This document shows positions 56,545 to 64,000 of a DNA stretch of 64,000 nt, in pieces (the stretch's first letter is position 1; every line of letters starts with the position of its first letter). Below the pieces are notes generated by a model. The model made no database searches. It saw nothing but the letters and a program-made list of their open reading frames with translations, and had not been told where the DNA came from. The stretch is from the NCBI GenBank assembly GCA_903901425.1, contig CAIURC010000186.1:1-64000 (forward strand), in the 5' to 3' direction. The translations under genes and the position numbers were made by a program. Source of the stretch: an uncultured Spartobacteria bacterium (lineage in GTDB: Bacteria; Verrucomicrobiota; Verrucomicrobiia; Chthoniobacterales; Chthoniobacteraceae).

Positions 56545-57702
56545 ATGACTCCGCCCGTCCTCCCAGCTCCCCCGGCTGTTCAGGAGCCCTTTTGGGCGTC
56601 CTGTCCTCACAGACCCGCGCCTTCCAGAGCCACGCCGTTCCAACGGGGTAATCTCATGGGCAATCTCATGGGCAATCTCATGGGCGTTCCCCTGCGTATT
56701 CTGGCACTTGCGCTCTGGTGTTGGGGGATTCTGTGTCTTGGCCGGGTGGAAGCCGGCTACGGGATTTCCGACGAGGCCCGGTTTTTTTCGGAGTACGCCA
56801 AGGGTGAGTCCCTGAAGATCGTGGAGCAGATTTCCGACACGCTGAGGAAAGACCTGTATGTGGAGACGTTTGAACAGGTGCCGGAGGCGATTTTGAAAGA
56901 GTTCAAGGGGGTGGACCTGAAGAACCCGGCGCAGGCGGGGCGCTTGTATGAGGCATGGGCGGCCCGGCAGGCCTCGAAGCGGCGGGTGAACGGGGTTTAT
57001 GCGCTGCTGGTCCGCCAGCCAGCCCACCTTCAGGTCGTGGTGGGCAACGAAACGCGCAAGGGGGCGTTTACGGGGAAAGACCGGGACCAGCTGGTGAAGC
57101 TGATGCTCGGACGGCTCCGGGAAAAACGTTACGACGAGGCGCTCCTGGAGGGGACGGGATTTGTGTCGGCGGTCATGCATGCCAACGCGCCTGGGGGCCG
57201 CGCCGCGGGCCGCGCCGCTGCATTGGACGCCCCGGGCCGCGGGGACCTGCGCGGGGGCGGTCTGGTTGAAAAGCTCGGCGGCTGGTGGACCATCCTTGGC
57301 GGAGTTTTTGTCGTCTGGCTCCTGTTCCGGCTTTTGGGTGGGCTTTTGGGTGGGCTTTTGGGCGGCCTCGGTGGCGGGGGGGGAATGGGCGGCGGCATGG
57401 GTGGCGGGATGAACCCCGGGAACGCCGGCGGCGGCGGATTTTTCCGGTCCCTGATGGGCGGATTGTTTGGCGCTGCCGCCGGCATGTGGATCTACGACCA
57501 GTTTTTTGGGAGCCACGGCCATGCCTCCGGGTTCGAGGGAGACGCCGGGCACGGCAGCCAGGACACCGATTATTCCGGGAGCGGTGGTGATTTCGGCGGC
57601 GGCTCCGACAGCGGCGGGGATTATGGTTCTGGAGATTCCGGCGGGTTCGACAGCGGGGATTTCGGCGGCGGCGGCGATTTTGGTGGAGATTCTGGCGACT
57701 GA
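56545..57702 (+). CDS. TPM-domain membrane protein with glycine-rich C-terminal tail
   Basis: The TPM domain (about 150 residues) is found in membrane-anchored bacterial proteins of the YgcG type, some with phosphatase or photosystem-repair roles. Here the mature domain starts after a signal or anchor helix (LRILALALWCWGILCLGRVEAG) and includes FEQVPEAILKEFKG, GVYALLVRQPAHLQVVVGN and GKDRDQLVKLMLGRLREKRY. A second membrane segment follows (GGWWTILGGVFVVWLLFRLLG) and then a tail of about 110 residues that is largely Gly, Ser and Asp, a common ending in this family. The total is 385 residues from the first ATG. The start is ambiguous: an in-frame 12-bp triplication at 56651-56686 supplies three further ATGs, and the one at 56680 gives the most ordinary signal peptide. 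Function unknown. Confidence 0.78.
   Translation: MTPPVLPAPPAVQEPFWASCPHRPAPSRATPFQRGNLMGNLMGNLMGVPLRILALALWCWGILCLGRVEAGYGISDEARFFSEYAKGESLKIVEQISDTLRKDLYVETFEQVPEAILKEFKGVDLKNPAQAGRLYEAWAARQASKRRVNGVYALLVRQPAHLQVVVGNETRKGAFTGKDRDQLVKLMLGRLREKRYDEALLEGTGFVSAVMHANAPGGRAAGRAAALDAPGRGDLRGGGLVEKLGGWWTILGGVFVVWLLFRLLGGLLGGLLGGLGGGGGMGGGMGGGMNPGNAGGGGFFRSLMGGLFGAAAGMWIYDQFFGSHGHASGFEGDAGHGSQDTDYSGSGGDFGGGSDSGGDYGSGDSGGFDSGDFGGGGDFGGDSGD
56651..56686 (+). repeat. 12-bp tandem triplication creating three in-frame ATG codons
   Basis: Three copies of AATCTCATGGGC (the first begins one base earlier as TAATCTCATGGGC) put ATG codons at 56656, 56668 and 56680, all in the TPM gene's frame, just before its signal peptide. 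The peptide product would be LMGN repeated. Confidence 0.9.
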
Positions 57703-57735
57703 GCCCGCGCCACCCGTGCTCAGTGAGCCCCGCAG

Positions 57736-57790
57736 GAGTCCATAGAGTCCATAGAGTCCATAGAGTCCATAGAGTCCATAGAGTCCATAG
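57736..57790. repeat. 9-bp tandem repeat (GAGTCCATA) in a convergent gene junction
   Basis: Six perfect copies of GAGTCCATA fill most of the 103-bp gap between the TPM gene stop (57702) and the M16 peptidase stop (57806). The unit differs by one base from the GTCCATAGC array at 18122-18191, which also separates two convergent genes. Confidence 0.95.
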
Positions 57791-57805
57791 ATCCCCCCTT
57801 CTCCA

Positions 57806-59077
57806 TCAGGCGCCCAGCCATTCTCTGGCCGCTGCCTCTTGGAGCCCGGGGCCGATCAGCGCGGCACACAGGTGTCCCAGCCGAAAACATTCGGCGGCCA
57901 CTTCCCGGATTTCCTCCCGGGTCACTCCGGCAAAACGCTGTTCCGTTTCGGTAGGATTCAAAATCCGCCCATAAGCCAGAAGGGATTCCCCAGCCCACAT
58001 CATCCGGCTTGTGGTGCTTTCAAGCCCCAGCAGGTTCTGGCCAATCGCGTAATCCCGGGCGTTCTGAACCTCAGCGACCGATGGGGCACGTTCCGTCAGT
58101 CGTCGGAGTTCGGCGAGAATCATCCTGAGGGATTGAGGAAGACGCCCGGGATCCACTCCGGCAGCGATGTCGAGCGTCCCGGTGTCTCCAAGAGTCATGA
58201 CGCTGGAGGAAATGTTGTAGCACAGGCCTTCGCGTTCCCTGAGTTGTTGGAAGAGGCGCGAACTCATGTTTTCCCCCAGCAGAATGCTGAGGAGCTTGAG
58301 CGCAAACCGGCGCGGGTCTTTCCGTCCAAAAGTCGGAAATCCAAGGGCGATCTGAGCCTGCTCCGTGTCCTCGTGAATCGCGGTGATTCTCGGGCGGCGG
58401 GCCGGGGCGGGCGCCGGTTTCGATGGGGAGCGTGTGCCTGCGGGAAGCTTGGACAGCGCCGGGGCGAGGTGTTTGAGCACCTCGGAGTGATCCAGTTTTC
58501 CGGCGGCGGTCACGATGGTATTCCGGCCGCAGTAGTGGCGTTCAAAGAAGGAGCGCAATTGGCCAGCATCGAGAGCGGCAAGGCTGGCGGCGGTTCCGGT
58601 GATGGGCCGGCCGAGCGGGTGCCCGGGCCAGAGGGTCTGAGCCAGCAGATCCTGGACATGCTGGGAGGGGTCATCCCGGTACATGGCGATTTCCTCGAGG
58701 ATCACCTCGCGTTCCCGGCGGAATTCCTGTTTGGCCAGTCGGCTGCGGGTGTACATGTCGCCCAATACATCGCAGAGCCTCCCCAGATGGCGCGCCGGCG
58801 CTTTGGCGTAGTAACAGGTATGGTCTTCGCTCGTGAACGCGTTGGTGGTTCCGCCCACGCTTTCCACCGCTTCGCTCAGTTCCTGTGCGGTGCGCGTCCG
58901 CGTTCCTTTGAAAAGCAGATGCTCCAGAAAATGCGCCGCTCCATTCAGGGCCTCGGATTCATGCCGGCCACCCACGGTCGCCCAGAACCCGAGGCAGACG
59001 CTCTCCATGTGCGGCATCGGGATCGAGGCAATGCGGACCCCGTTCGGGAGCCGGGTCAGCACAGGGGCAAACTCCAT
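57806..59077 (-). CDS. M16 family zinc metallopeptidase (processing peptidase-like)
   Basis: A 423-residue insulinase/mitochondrial-processing-peptidase-type protease. The inverted zinc motif is HFLEH near residue 49, with the third ligand Glu in REVILEEIAMYRDDP about 75 residues later. The C-terminal non-catalytic half has FGRKDPRRFALKLLSILLGENMSSRLFQQLRE and the substrate-binding Arg/Tyr motif EREGLCYNISS. Size and arrangement match single-chain bacterial M16B proteins that dimerise or pair with an inactive partner. No signal peptide is present, so it is probably cytoplasmic. It starts 3 bp after the ispD stop and is the last gene of a yqeY-ispD-M16 operon on the minus strand. Confidence 0.94.
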   Translation of the reverse strand: MEFAPVLTRLPNGVRIASIPMPHMESVCLGFWATVGGRHESEALNGAAHFLEHLLFKGTRTRTAQELSEAVESVGGTTNAFTSEDHTCYYAKAPARHLGRLCDVLGDMYTRSRLAKQEFRREREVILEEIAMYRDDPSQHVQDLLAQTLWPGHPLGRPITGTAASLAALDAGQLRSFFERHYCGRNTIVTAAGKLDHSEVLKHLAPALSKLPAGTRSPSKPAPAPARRPRITAIHEDTEQAQIALGFPTFGRKDPRRFALKLLSILLGENMSSRLFQQLREREGLCYNISSSVMTLGDTGTLDIAAGVDPGRLPQSLRMILAELRRLTERAPSVAEVQNARDYAIGQNLLGLESTTSRMMWAGESLLAYGRILNPTETEQRFAGVTREEIREVAAECFRLGHLCAALIGPGLQEAAAREWLGA

Positions 59078-59080
59078 GAC

Positions 59081-59932
59081 TCAGACGCTCTTTTTCGCTG
59101 ACCGACCGGGAGCCTTTCCGCTGGGCTTGGTCGGGCGGGTCGGCTGGGAGGATGGCTTCTTCTTGGGGCGGCTTTTTGGTGCGGGCTGTGCAAACGGGGC
59201 GCGGCCAGAAGTCACCGCCACCGCCTTTGCAAGGCCCCGAGGGGCGCGCGGCGCTTTTTTCCGGCGAAGCTCAAGCACATGCGCCGCGAGCACGAGATCA
59301 TTCGGATAAGTGATCTTAAAGTTCCAGTCCTCGTTCTTCAGCAGCGCGATCTTCCGGCCCAGCCGTTGCACCGCAGACACCTCGTCCGTCACCATTTCGT
59401 GCTGGGCCATCACGCTCGCGTAGGCTTCCAAAATCAGGCCGCGACCGAAAATCTGCGGCGTTTGCATCGCCCAGAGACCGTTCCGGTCCACGCTCTCCTG
59501 CACCACCTGATCCGTGGACGCGCGCTTCACGGTGTCCGGGATCGGCGAGGCGCAGCACGCCGCCCCGTGGGTTTCCGCCAGTTGAAGACAGGCCCGGATC
59601 AGGTGCGGAGTCACCAACGGGCGCGCGCCATCATGGATCGCCACAAACTCGGTCTTGGCCAGCGACTGCAGCCCGTTCCAGACCGACAGATGGCGTTCGT
59701 CGCCTCCTCCCACCAATTTGATTTCGCGGCCCACAGAATCCGCCGCGAGCCGGTCTGCAAACTCCGTCAGCCGGTCTTCCTGGACCACCAGCAGGATCTC
59801 CGCGACCTCCGGGGTGTCGGCAAATCCCTTGAGCGTGTGCCAGAGAACGGTGTGCTGGCCGAGGGGGGCGCAGAGCTTGTCAAAACCCATCCGTCGGGAA
59901 CGGCCTGCGGCTACAATGATCGCGGAAAGCAT
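59081..59932 (-). CDS. ispD: 2-C-methyl-D-erythritol 4-phosphate cytidylyltransferase with basic C-terminal tail
   Basis: Third enzyme of the non-mevalonate isoprenoid pathway; it transfers CMP from CTP to MEP. The N-terminal nucleotide loop IIVAAGRSRRMGFDKLCAPLG, the GGGDERHLSVWNGL motif, VAIHDGARPLVTP and VTDEVSAVQRLGRKIALL are all present and complete. The enzyme core ends near residue 228. A further 55 residues rich in Lys, Arg, Pro and Ala (KKAPRAPRGLAKAV; PKSRPKKKPSSQPTRP) follow and are not part of the normal enzyme of about 230 residues. The tail looks disordered and could bind RNA or membrane. The gene sits 6 bp after yqeY. No ispF is fused or adjacent. Confidence 0.94.
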   Translation of the reverse strand: MLSAIIVAAGRSRRMGFDKLCAPLGQHTVLWHTLKGFADTPEVAEILLVVQEDRLTEFADRLAADSVGREIKLVGGGDERHLSVWNGLQSLAKTEFVAIHDGARPLVTPHLIRACLQLAETHGAACCASPIPDTVKRASTDQVVQESVDRNGLWAMQTPQIFGRGLILEAYASVMAQHEMVTDEVSAVQRLGRKIALLKNEDWNFKITYPNDLVLAAHVLELRRKKAPRAPRGLAKAVAVTSGRAPFAQPAPKSRPKKKPSSQPTRPTKPSGKAPGRSAKKSV

Positions 59933-59938
59933 GGGGAA

Positions 59939-60391
59939 TCAGGTCAGCCGGGCAGCCAGCGCCTGGCTGAGCGTTCTCCCATCCACGCGGCCCCCGGCAA
60001 GTTCGGTGGCGCGTTTCATCACCAGCCCCATCTGCGCTTTTCCGGTGGCTCCGGTTTCTGCGATGCACTGGTCCAGAAGCGCCGCGATTTCTTCCGGAGA
60101 AAACGGTTTGGGCAGGAACGTCCCGAGCACCTCGAGTTCGGCCCGCTCCTTGGCTGCCAGATCAGGCCGGTTGCCTTTGGTAAATCCCTCAATCGCGTCG
60201 TGCCGTTTCTTGGATTCCTTCCGCACCACTGCGAGCGCCGCCCCCTCGTCCAACCTGACCTCGGCGCCGCCCGCCTCAATCGCGGCGTTTTTCAGTGCGC
60301 TCTTCAGCATCCTCAGCACAGAGAGCCGGTCGGCGTCTCTCGCCTTCATCGCGGCTTTGAGTTCCTCATCAACGCGGGCTTGCAGATCCAT
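59939..60391 (-). CDS. YqeY/GatB-related domain protein
   Basis: A 150-residue soluble protein of the YqeY family, related to the C-terminal tRNA-binding domain of the amidotransferase subunit GatB. Typical features are the N-terminal helices (LQARVDEELKAAMKARDADRLSVLRMLKSALKNAAIE), VVRKESKKRHDAIEGFTKGNRPDLAAKERAE and LEVLGTFLPKPFSPEEI, followed by GKAQMGLVMKRATELAGGRVDG. Its precise role is unknown although it is widely conserved. First gene of the minus-strand operon with ispD and the M16 peptidase; divergent from mscL across 103 bp. Confidence 0.93.
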   Translation of the reverse strand: MDLQARVDEELKAAMKARDADRLSVLRMLKSALKNAAIEAGGAEVRLDEGAALAVVRKESKKRHDAIEGFTKGNRPDLAAKERAELEVLGTFLPKPFSPEEIAALLDQCIAETGATGKAQMGLVMKRATELAGGRVDGRTLSQALAARLT

Positions 60392-60494
60392 GGCTCCAAC
60401 CTAACCCGGAGAGCAGGCCGTGCAACCCATTTCCCGGCTCCCGCCGCCGGAGCGCACGGGCTGGACAGGCCTGTCTGGCATGGTAGTGGGGGGG

Positions 60495-60938
60495 ATGACC
60501 TTCCTCAAAGAATTCAAGGAGTTTGTCAACCGGGGCAGCGTGATCGATCTGGCCATCGGCGTCGTCGTCGGAGGCGGGTTTGGCCGGATTGTCTCTTCCC
60601 TCGTCGAGGACCTAGTCCTGCCTCTCACCGGGATGCTCACGGGGAGCCTCGATTTCACCGCCCAGTACGTCCCGCTGGCCAGCCGGGTGCCGCTCGGATT
60701 GCCTCTGGCCGAAGCCCGGAAACTCGGACCAGTGCTGGCATGGGGCAGTTTCCTGACCGTGGTCCTCAATTTCCTAGTCATCGCCTTCTGCCTGTTCCTG
60801 CTCATCAAAGCCGCCAACGCCCTCCGCCGCAGCGAAGCCCTCAAGACACCCGCTCCAGAAGAGGTGCTGTTGCTCCGCGAAATCCGGGACCTGCTCAAAC
60901 AGGAGCCGGTTGGGCCGCCTACGGCTGAAAAGCCCTGA
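60495..60938 (+). CDS. mscL: Large-conductance mechanosensitive channel
   Basis: Homopentameric inner-membrane channel that opens under membrane tension to release solutes on hypo-osmotic shock. The 147-residue protein shows the conserved N-terminal helix MTFLKEFKEFVNRGSVIDLA, the pore-lining first membrane helix IGVVVGGGFGRIVSSLVEDLVLPL, a short periplasmic loop, the second helix (WGSFLTVVLNFLVIAFCLFLLI) and the charged C-terminal bundle (PAPEEVLLLREIRDLLKQ). The ATG at 60495 is chosen because the family N-terminus begins there; the open frame upstream is not coding. Confidence 0.97.
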   Translation: MTFLKEFKEFVNRGSVIDLAIGVVVGGGFGRIVSSLVEDLVLPLTGMLTGSLDFTAQYVPLASRVPLGLPLAEARKLGPVLAWGSFLTVVLNFLVIAFCLFLLIKAANALRRSEALKTPAPEEVLLLREIRDLLKQEPVGPPTAEKP

Positions 60939-61243
60939 CCGGGGGAACGCCGCGACGGCGGCTCAGCCGAGGCCAAGAACCACGAACCGGTCGCCGCCCC
61001 CCCCAGCGGAACGCGACCTGCGCCCGGATCCTCGCCAAAGTGGCCCGTGCCCGGAGAAAGCTTCCGCGCAAACAAAAGTCCTACGAATGCCGAAGCGCTA
61101 CACTCGGGATAGCGCTTTGTGAGATACCGCAACGGTATTTTCTCAGCCGGGAACCCATCTTCAAGTGGTGAGCGTGCGCTCCTGCCTGAGCCGGGTCCGG
61201 CGGGGGCTTGATTTTCAGAGGGGTGCAGGCGAAATGATGGCTC
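60939..61243. other. Intergenic region with two hairpins
   Basis: No gene is seen in these 305 bp. A perfect 8-bp inverted repeat, AAGCGCTA and TAGCGCTT with a 9-base loop, lies at 61093-61117. A second hairpin, ATACCG-CAA-CGGTAT followed by TTTT, lies at 61124-61141 and could end the mscL transcript. Confidence 0.55.
61124..61141 (+). terminator. Candidate intrinsic terminator upstream of the pRiA4b-like gene
   Basis: ATACCG (61124-61129) pairs with CGGTAT (61133-61138) across a CAA loop, followed directly by further Ts (61139-61141). The stem is short (6 bp), so termination may be inefficient. It could serve mscL, 185 bp upstream. Confidence 0.45.
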
Positions 61244-61876
61244 ATGCCAAGCCGGATCCCGATGTTGCAGATCGAAGTGACGCTGTATCGCGTCCGGCCA
61301 GAGATCTGGCGGCGCCTTTTGGTTCCCGCCAATGCAAGGCTGGACTGGCTGCACGCGGTGCTGCAGGTGGCCATGGGGTGGAACAACAGCCATCTGCATC
61401 GGTTCAACGTGAACGGTCGACTCTACTCCAACACCCAGTACCATTTTGCGGAGTACGAAGACGACCCGGTGATTTTGGAGGAAGCGGATTTCAAGCTGGG
61501 CGATGTCGTGTACGGAGAAGGCGCCATTTTTTCTTACGAGTATGATTTCGGCGATGATTGGCAGCATCAGATGGTGGTGGATCGAGTGCTGCCGCCCGAT
61601 TCCGGTGTTCCGCGGGCTGCACTGTGTACGGACGGTCAGCGGGCCTGCCCGCCGGAGGACTGCGGTGGATCCTGGGGATACGAGGAGCTTCTTTCGGCTT
61701 TGAGGAACCGAAGACATCCGGAGCATGCCCGGATGCGGCAATGGGTGGGGCGTGAGTTCGACGCGGAAGCGTTTGACATTGCGTACACCAACTTATGGCT
61801 GCGGAAACTTCCATGGCCCCATGTCAGCGTTCCGCAATTGGGCCGCGTGCTGACGGGGCGTGATAAAGCTTCGTAG
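61244..61876 (+). CDS. Plasmid pRiA4b ORF-3 family protein
   Basis: A 210-residue protein of the pRiA4b ORF-3 family (Pfam PF07929), named after a gene on an Agrobacterium rhizogenes plasmid. Typical blocks are LQIEVTLYRVRPEIWRRLLV, RLDWLHAVLQVAMGWNNSHL, FSYEYDFGDDWQHQMVVDRV and PPEDCGGSWGYEELL. The conserved acidic, Trp- and Cys-containing motifs suggest an enzyme or metal-binding fold, but no activity is established. Genes of this family often travel on mobile or accessory DNA, consistent with the change of neighbourhood here. An internal ATG at 61262 is an alternative start. It converges with the large gene downstream across 122 bp, which contains nothing recognisable. Confidence 0.88.
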   Translation: MPSRIPMLQIEVTLYRVRPEIWRRLLVPANARLDWLHAVLQVAMGWNNSHLHRFNVNGRLYSNTQYHFAEYEDDPVILEEADFKLGDVVYGEGAIFSYEYDFGDDWQHQMVVDRVLPPDSGVPRAALCTDGQRACPPEDCGGSWGYEELLSALRNRRHPEHARMRQWVGREFDAEAFDIAYTNLWLRKLPWPHVSVPQLGRVLTGRDKAS

Positions 61877-61998
61877 CAGGCGTCCTTGGGGCACGGTTGC
61901 GTTTCCTCTTTCAGAGTGCTGGGAATCCCGGCGTGGTCTGACGCACGGAAAAACAAAAGATGGGCGCCGCCTCCGGACTCCACCTTCCAGTGGGCGCG

Positions 61999-64000
61999 TT
62001 ACTTGTGTTTCTGAAAAAAACCTTTGTCGGAAAGTTTGCGTCTCTGGGCGGAGGTGAGCGGCTCGTGGATTTGGACCACGGTGGGGGTGAGGAGAGTGGC
62101 ATTGGATCCGAGTGCGGCCCGTAACAGGATGGCAGACTGCGGATCCTCACAGCGGAGCGCCACGATGACTTCCGGGGTGAAGTGGCGGATCGCTGAGCCC
62201 CAGGTGGCCATCTCTTTGCGGACATTGTCCGGGACGGATTTGGCTGTGATCTCCTCGAGTGTTTCGAGGATGGACTCCATGGTTTTGCCGGAGTCGATCG
62301 CATTTTGAACGCGAGGTTTGGAGAGACGGAAGAGGGTGCCGGTGCCGTGGCCGAGTCTTTCGCAGAGGGGTTCAAGTGCGCCTTCCGCCCGGATGTTCGT
62401 GCCAAGAAAAACGATCTCGAAATTGGGTTGGAGCACGACCTTGCCGGAGTCCGGTTCCTTGAGGTCTGGAAATTCCTTGGTGAGCTTGAGAAAATACCGG
62501 CCGATGGGCGTAAGCCGAAAACAGACCTGATCATCTGCGGTGCGGCCCAGATCCGCGCCTCCGATCGGAACCAGGATCAGATCCAGAAAGTCTGTGATCA
62601 TCTGAAGCGCAAGGTTGCTGAGCGACTCCGCATCGGTTCGAGTGTAGGCAAAGTTCCCAAACTCCGTCACAGATTTGAGGTCAACCATGCCGCCGGATTC
62701 AGCGGCGACCGTTTCAATCGGGTTCCATTTCTGGAGGACGTACCGCACCCAAAGGTCGATATTCAACCACTGATCCGGGGGACACGTTTTCCATGCCGCC
62801 ACAATCGTTTCCGCCAGTTCCAACCGTTTTTTTGTGGGATGCCCCTGAATGCCGGACGCGGAAGATTTTTCGGGAAAAAACAGCCTATCGATGCCGTTCA
62901 CCCAACGCTTGGGTCCGCCGCTCAGGAGGTTGTCCACCAAGAACTTGACGCGGTCCCGGAACGATTTTCGGAGCCATGCGGAGCCCGCGGCGGTGGGTGA
63001 GATCGCAGGGGGTCTGAATCCGCTCTTCGCGAACTGCAGAGAGAGCAGGGTCGTGACGGCACCCTCAATCCGCTGTCCTTTGTCCGGCAGTCGCTTCCAT
63101 CCGGGGGTTTCCCGCAACTTGGGCAGGATGCCGTCCGTGGTCGCCTTGTAAAGGGAGAGTGCCGCGCCTTTTTTTAGCCGAAGCGGTTCTCCTATCGCGG
63201 TTGCAAGGACCGATTCCAAGTCCGTGGCGAGTGTGGGGAGGGAAAACACCTCGGCGGGTTCCGCCAGAGGTTTTGGCTTCTGGGCTGGAGTCGACCGTTC
63301 TCGCAGTCTCCGGTGGATGCCAGGCCAAAGGCCGATCCGGATGGAGTCGAGTTCAGCATCGGTTTGCATCACCATAAACCCCCACTGCAGAAGGCCGCGG
63401 AGGGCTTTGGGAAGAAACGCAGATTCTTTTTCGGAGAGAATTTCAGCCAGGCGCTCGGCGGGGATGGGGGCCGGATGATCCAACAAGTTGCGGGCAATCT
63501 TTTGTGCCGCACTGAAGACATGGACCCCGGAAAAGAGGGTGAGGGAGTCTTTGTGTCGGGACTCGTCCCGTTCCCACGCGCGGCCAGTACCAGGTTCTGC
63601 CGCAAGGAAGCGTTGGAGGCGGGCTGTGGAGGAGAGACGGCCCAAATTCAGGGGCTGGGTTCGTCTGATCTGCCCGCCGTAGAAGATTTTGTGATGGCTG
63701 TCAGCCAGTTCGTTTTGCGAGGCGGGCATCAGGACAAAACCGCGCAAAATTCTCTCGATCCGCTGTTCGTCAGCCAGAGGCGGTTCGATCGCACCGATTC
63801 TGTGGGCAATTTGAAAAAGCCGCGCCAGGCGGAGCGGTTCCTGCGCATCCCTCGGTGTTCCCGGGCCCTGAAACTTGCTGAGCACGTAGGCCTCGGGGAG
63901 GAGAGCGGGGGGCTGTGGGTCCCATGGCGTAACATTGCCGTGAGACAGAACGGGTTGTTCGACGATTTCGTTCCGTTGGGGGAACGGGATTTTTCTCCAG
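61999..64000 (-). CDS. Large protein with XPB/Ssl2-type helicase-associated domain, partial at right edge
   Basis: About 666 residues are visible and the frame is still open at the window edge, so the start lies beyond 64000; a GTG at 63885 is possible but no better than reading through. The C-terminal third resembles the helicase C-terminal domain 3 (XPB/Ssl2-like) that occurs in proteins encoded beside XPB-type helicases: VVLQPNFEIVFLGTNIRA, LCERLGHGTGTLFRLSKPRV, MESILETLEEITAKSVPDNV and ALRCEDPQSAILLRAALG. The rest is helical winged-helix-like sequence (AERLAEILSEKESAFLPKALRGLL) without a Walker motif. It thus lacks a motor in the visible part and may act with a helicase encoded past the edge. 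Role in DNA repair or genome defence is a guess. Confidence 0.65.
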   Translation of the reverse strand, partial: WRKIPFPQRNEIVEQPVLSHGNVTPWDPQPPALLPEAYVLSKFQGPGTPRDAQEPLRLARLFQIAHRIGAIEPPLADEQRIERILRGFVLMPASQNELADSHHKIFYGGQIRRTQPLNLGRLSSTARLQRFLAAEPGTGRAWERDESRHKDSLTLFSGVHVFSAAQKIARNLLDHPAPIPAERLAEILSEKESAFLPKALRGLLQWGFMVMQTDAELDSIRIGLWPGIHRRLRERSTPAQKPKPLAEPAEVFSLPTLATDLESVLATAIGEPLRLKKGAALSLYKATTDGILPKLRETPGWKRLPDKGQRIEGAVTTLLSLQFAKSGFRPPAISPTAAGSAWLRKSFRDRVKFLVDNLLSGGPKRWVNGIDRLFFPEKSSASGIQGHPTKKRLELAETIVAAWKTCPPDQWLNIDLWVRYVLQKWNPIETVAAESGGMVDLKSVTEFGNFAYTRTDAESLSNLALQMITDFLDLILVPIGGADLGRTADDQVCFRLTPIGRYFLKLTKEFPDLKEPDSGKVVLQPNFEIVFLGTNIRAEGALEPLCERLGHGTGTLFRLSKPRVQNAIDSGKTMESILETLEEITAKSVPDNVRKEMATWGSAIRHFTPEVIVALRCEDPQSAILLRAALGSNATLLTPTVVQIHEPLTSAQRRKLSDKGFFQKHK

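Noticed and set aside
60910-61122. Small 70-codon open frame after mscL
   Set aside because: It has no ribosome-binding site, overlaps the end of mscL and the palindrome, and has Arg/Pro-rich random composition.

Overview
The window is GC-rich, densely coded bacterial DNA. The best fit is a motile member of the Verrucomicrobiota. The evidence is a giant exported protein built from autotransporter-associated beta-strand repeats with a PEP-CTERM sorting signal, orphan pseudopilins that end in a short 'VDG' motif, a truncated sulfatase, a flagellin/FliD cluster, and Gram-negative envelope genes (TolC, MacA/MacB-type pump, LolC/E, beta-barrel). This assignment is an inference from gene content; no rRNA or tRNA gene was seen.

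Layout. 0.1-1.5 kb: a sulfatase missing its N-terminus, next to short direct repeats. 1.6-2.5 kb: an FHA plus class III nucleotidyl cyclase protein. 2.6-8.9 kb: a compact three-gene efflux operon (long TolC-like lipoprotein, HlyD/MacA adaptor, MacB-type ABC transporter). 9.0-13.8 kb: a flagellar filament cluster with a sigma-28-type promoter, flagellin, terminator, a small helical protein, an FlhF-like protein with ruined GTPase motifs, an unknown protein and FliD. 13.9-18.1 kb: YajQ, an outer-membrane beta-barrel and a LolC/E permease on the minus strand, then an exported unknown and a pseudopilin on the plus strand. 18.2-27.7 kb: housekeeping genes (rdgB, leuS, coaX, hemB) around a three-gene STN/pseudopilin/GYF cluster, then plsC. 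27.7-28.5 kb: an OlsB-like acyltransferase coupled to the PlsC gene, which looks like an ornithine-lipid (olsBA) pair.

28.7-56.5 kb is one open reading frame of 9245 codons, 43% of the window. Reading it by eye shows an ordered architecture: an unusually long basic N-region and signal peptide, at least eight super-repeats marked by two strictly alternating landmark motifs, five inserted copies of a different 'VGMPV' cassette, and a C-terminal PEP-CTERM tail. It is the most striking object here and is probably a very large surface fibre or adhesin handled by an exosortase encoded elsewhere.

56.5-64 kb: a TPM-domain membrane protein with a glycine-rich tail, a minus-strand operon yqeY-ispD-M16 peptidase, mscL, a pRiA4b ORF-3 family protein, and a large XPB/Ssl2-type helicase-associated-domain protein that runs off the right edge. 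Two convergent gene junctions (18.12-18.19 and 57.74-57.79 kb) are filled by related 9-bp tandem repeats, apparently a genome-specific repeat family.
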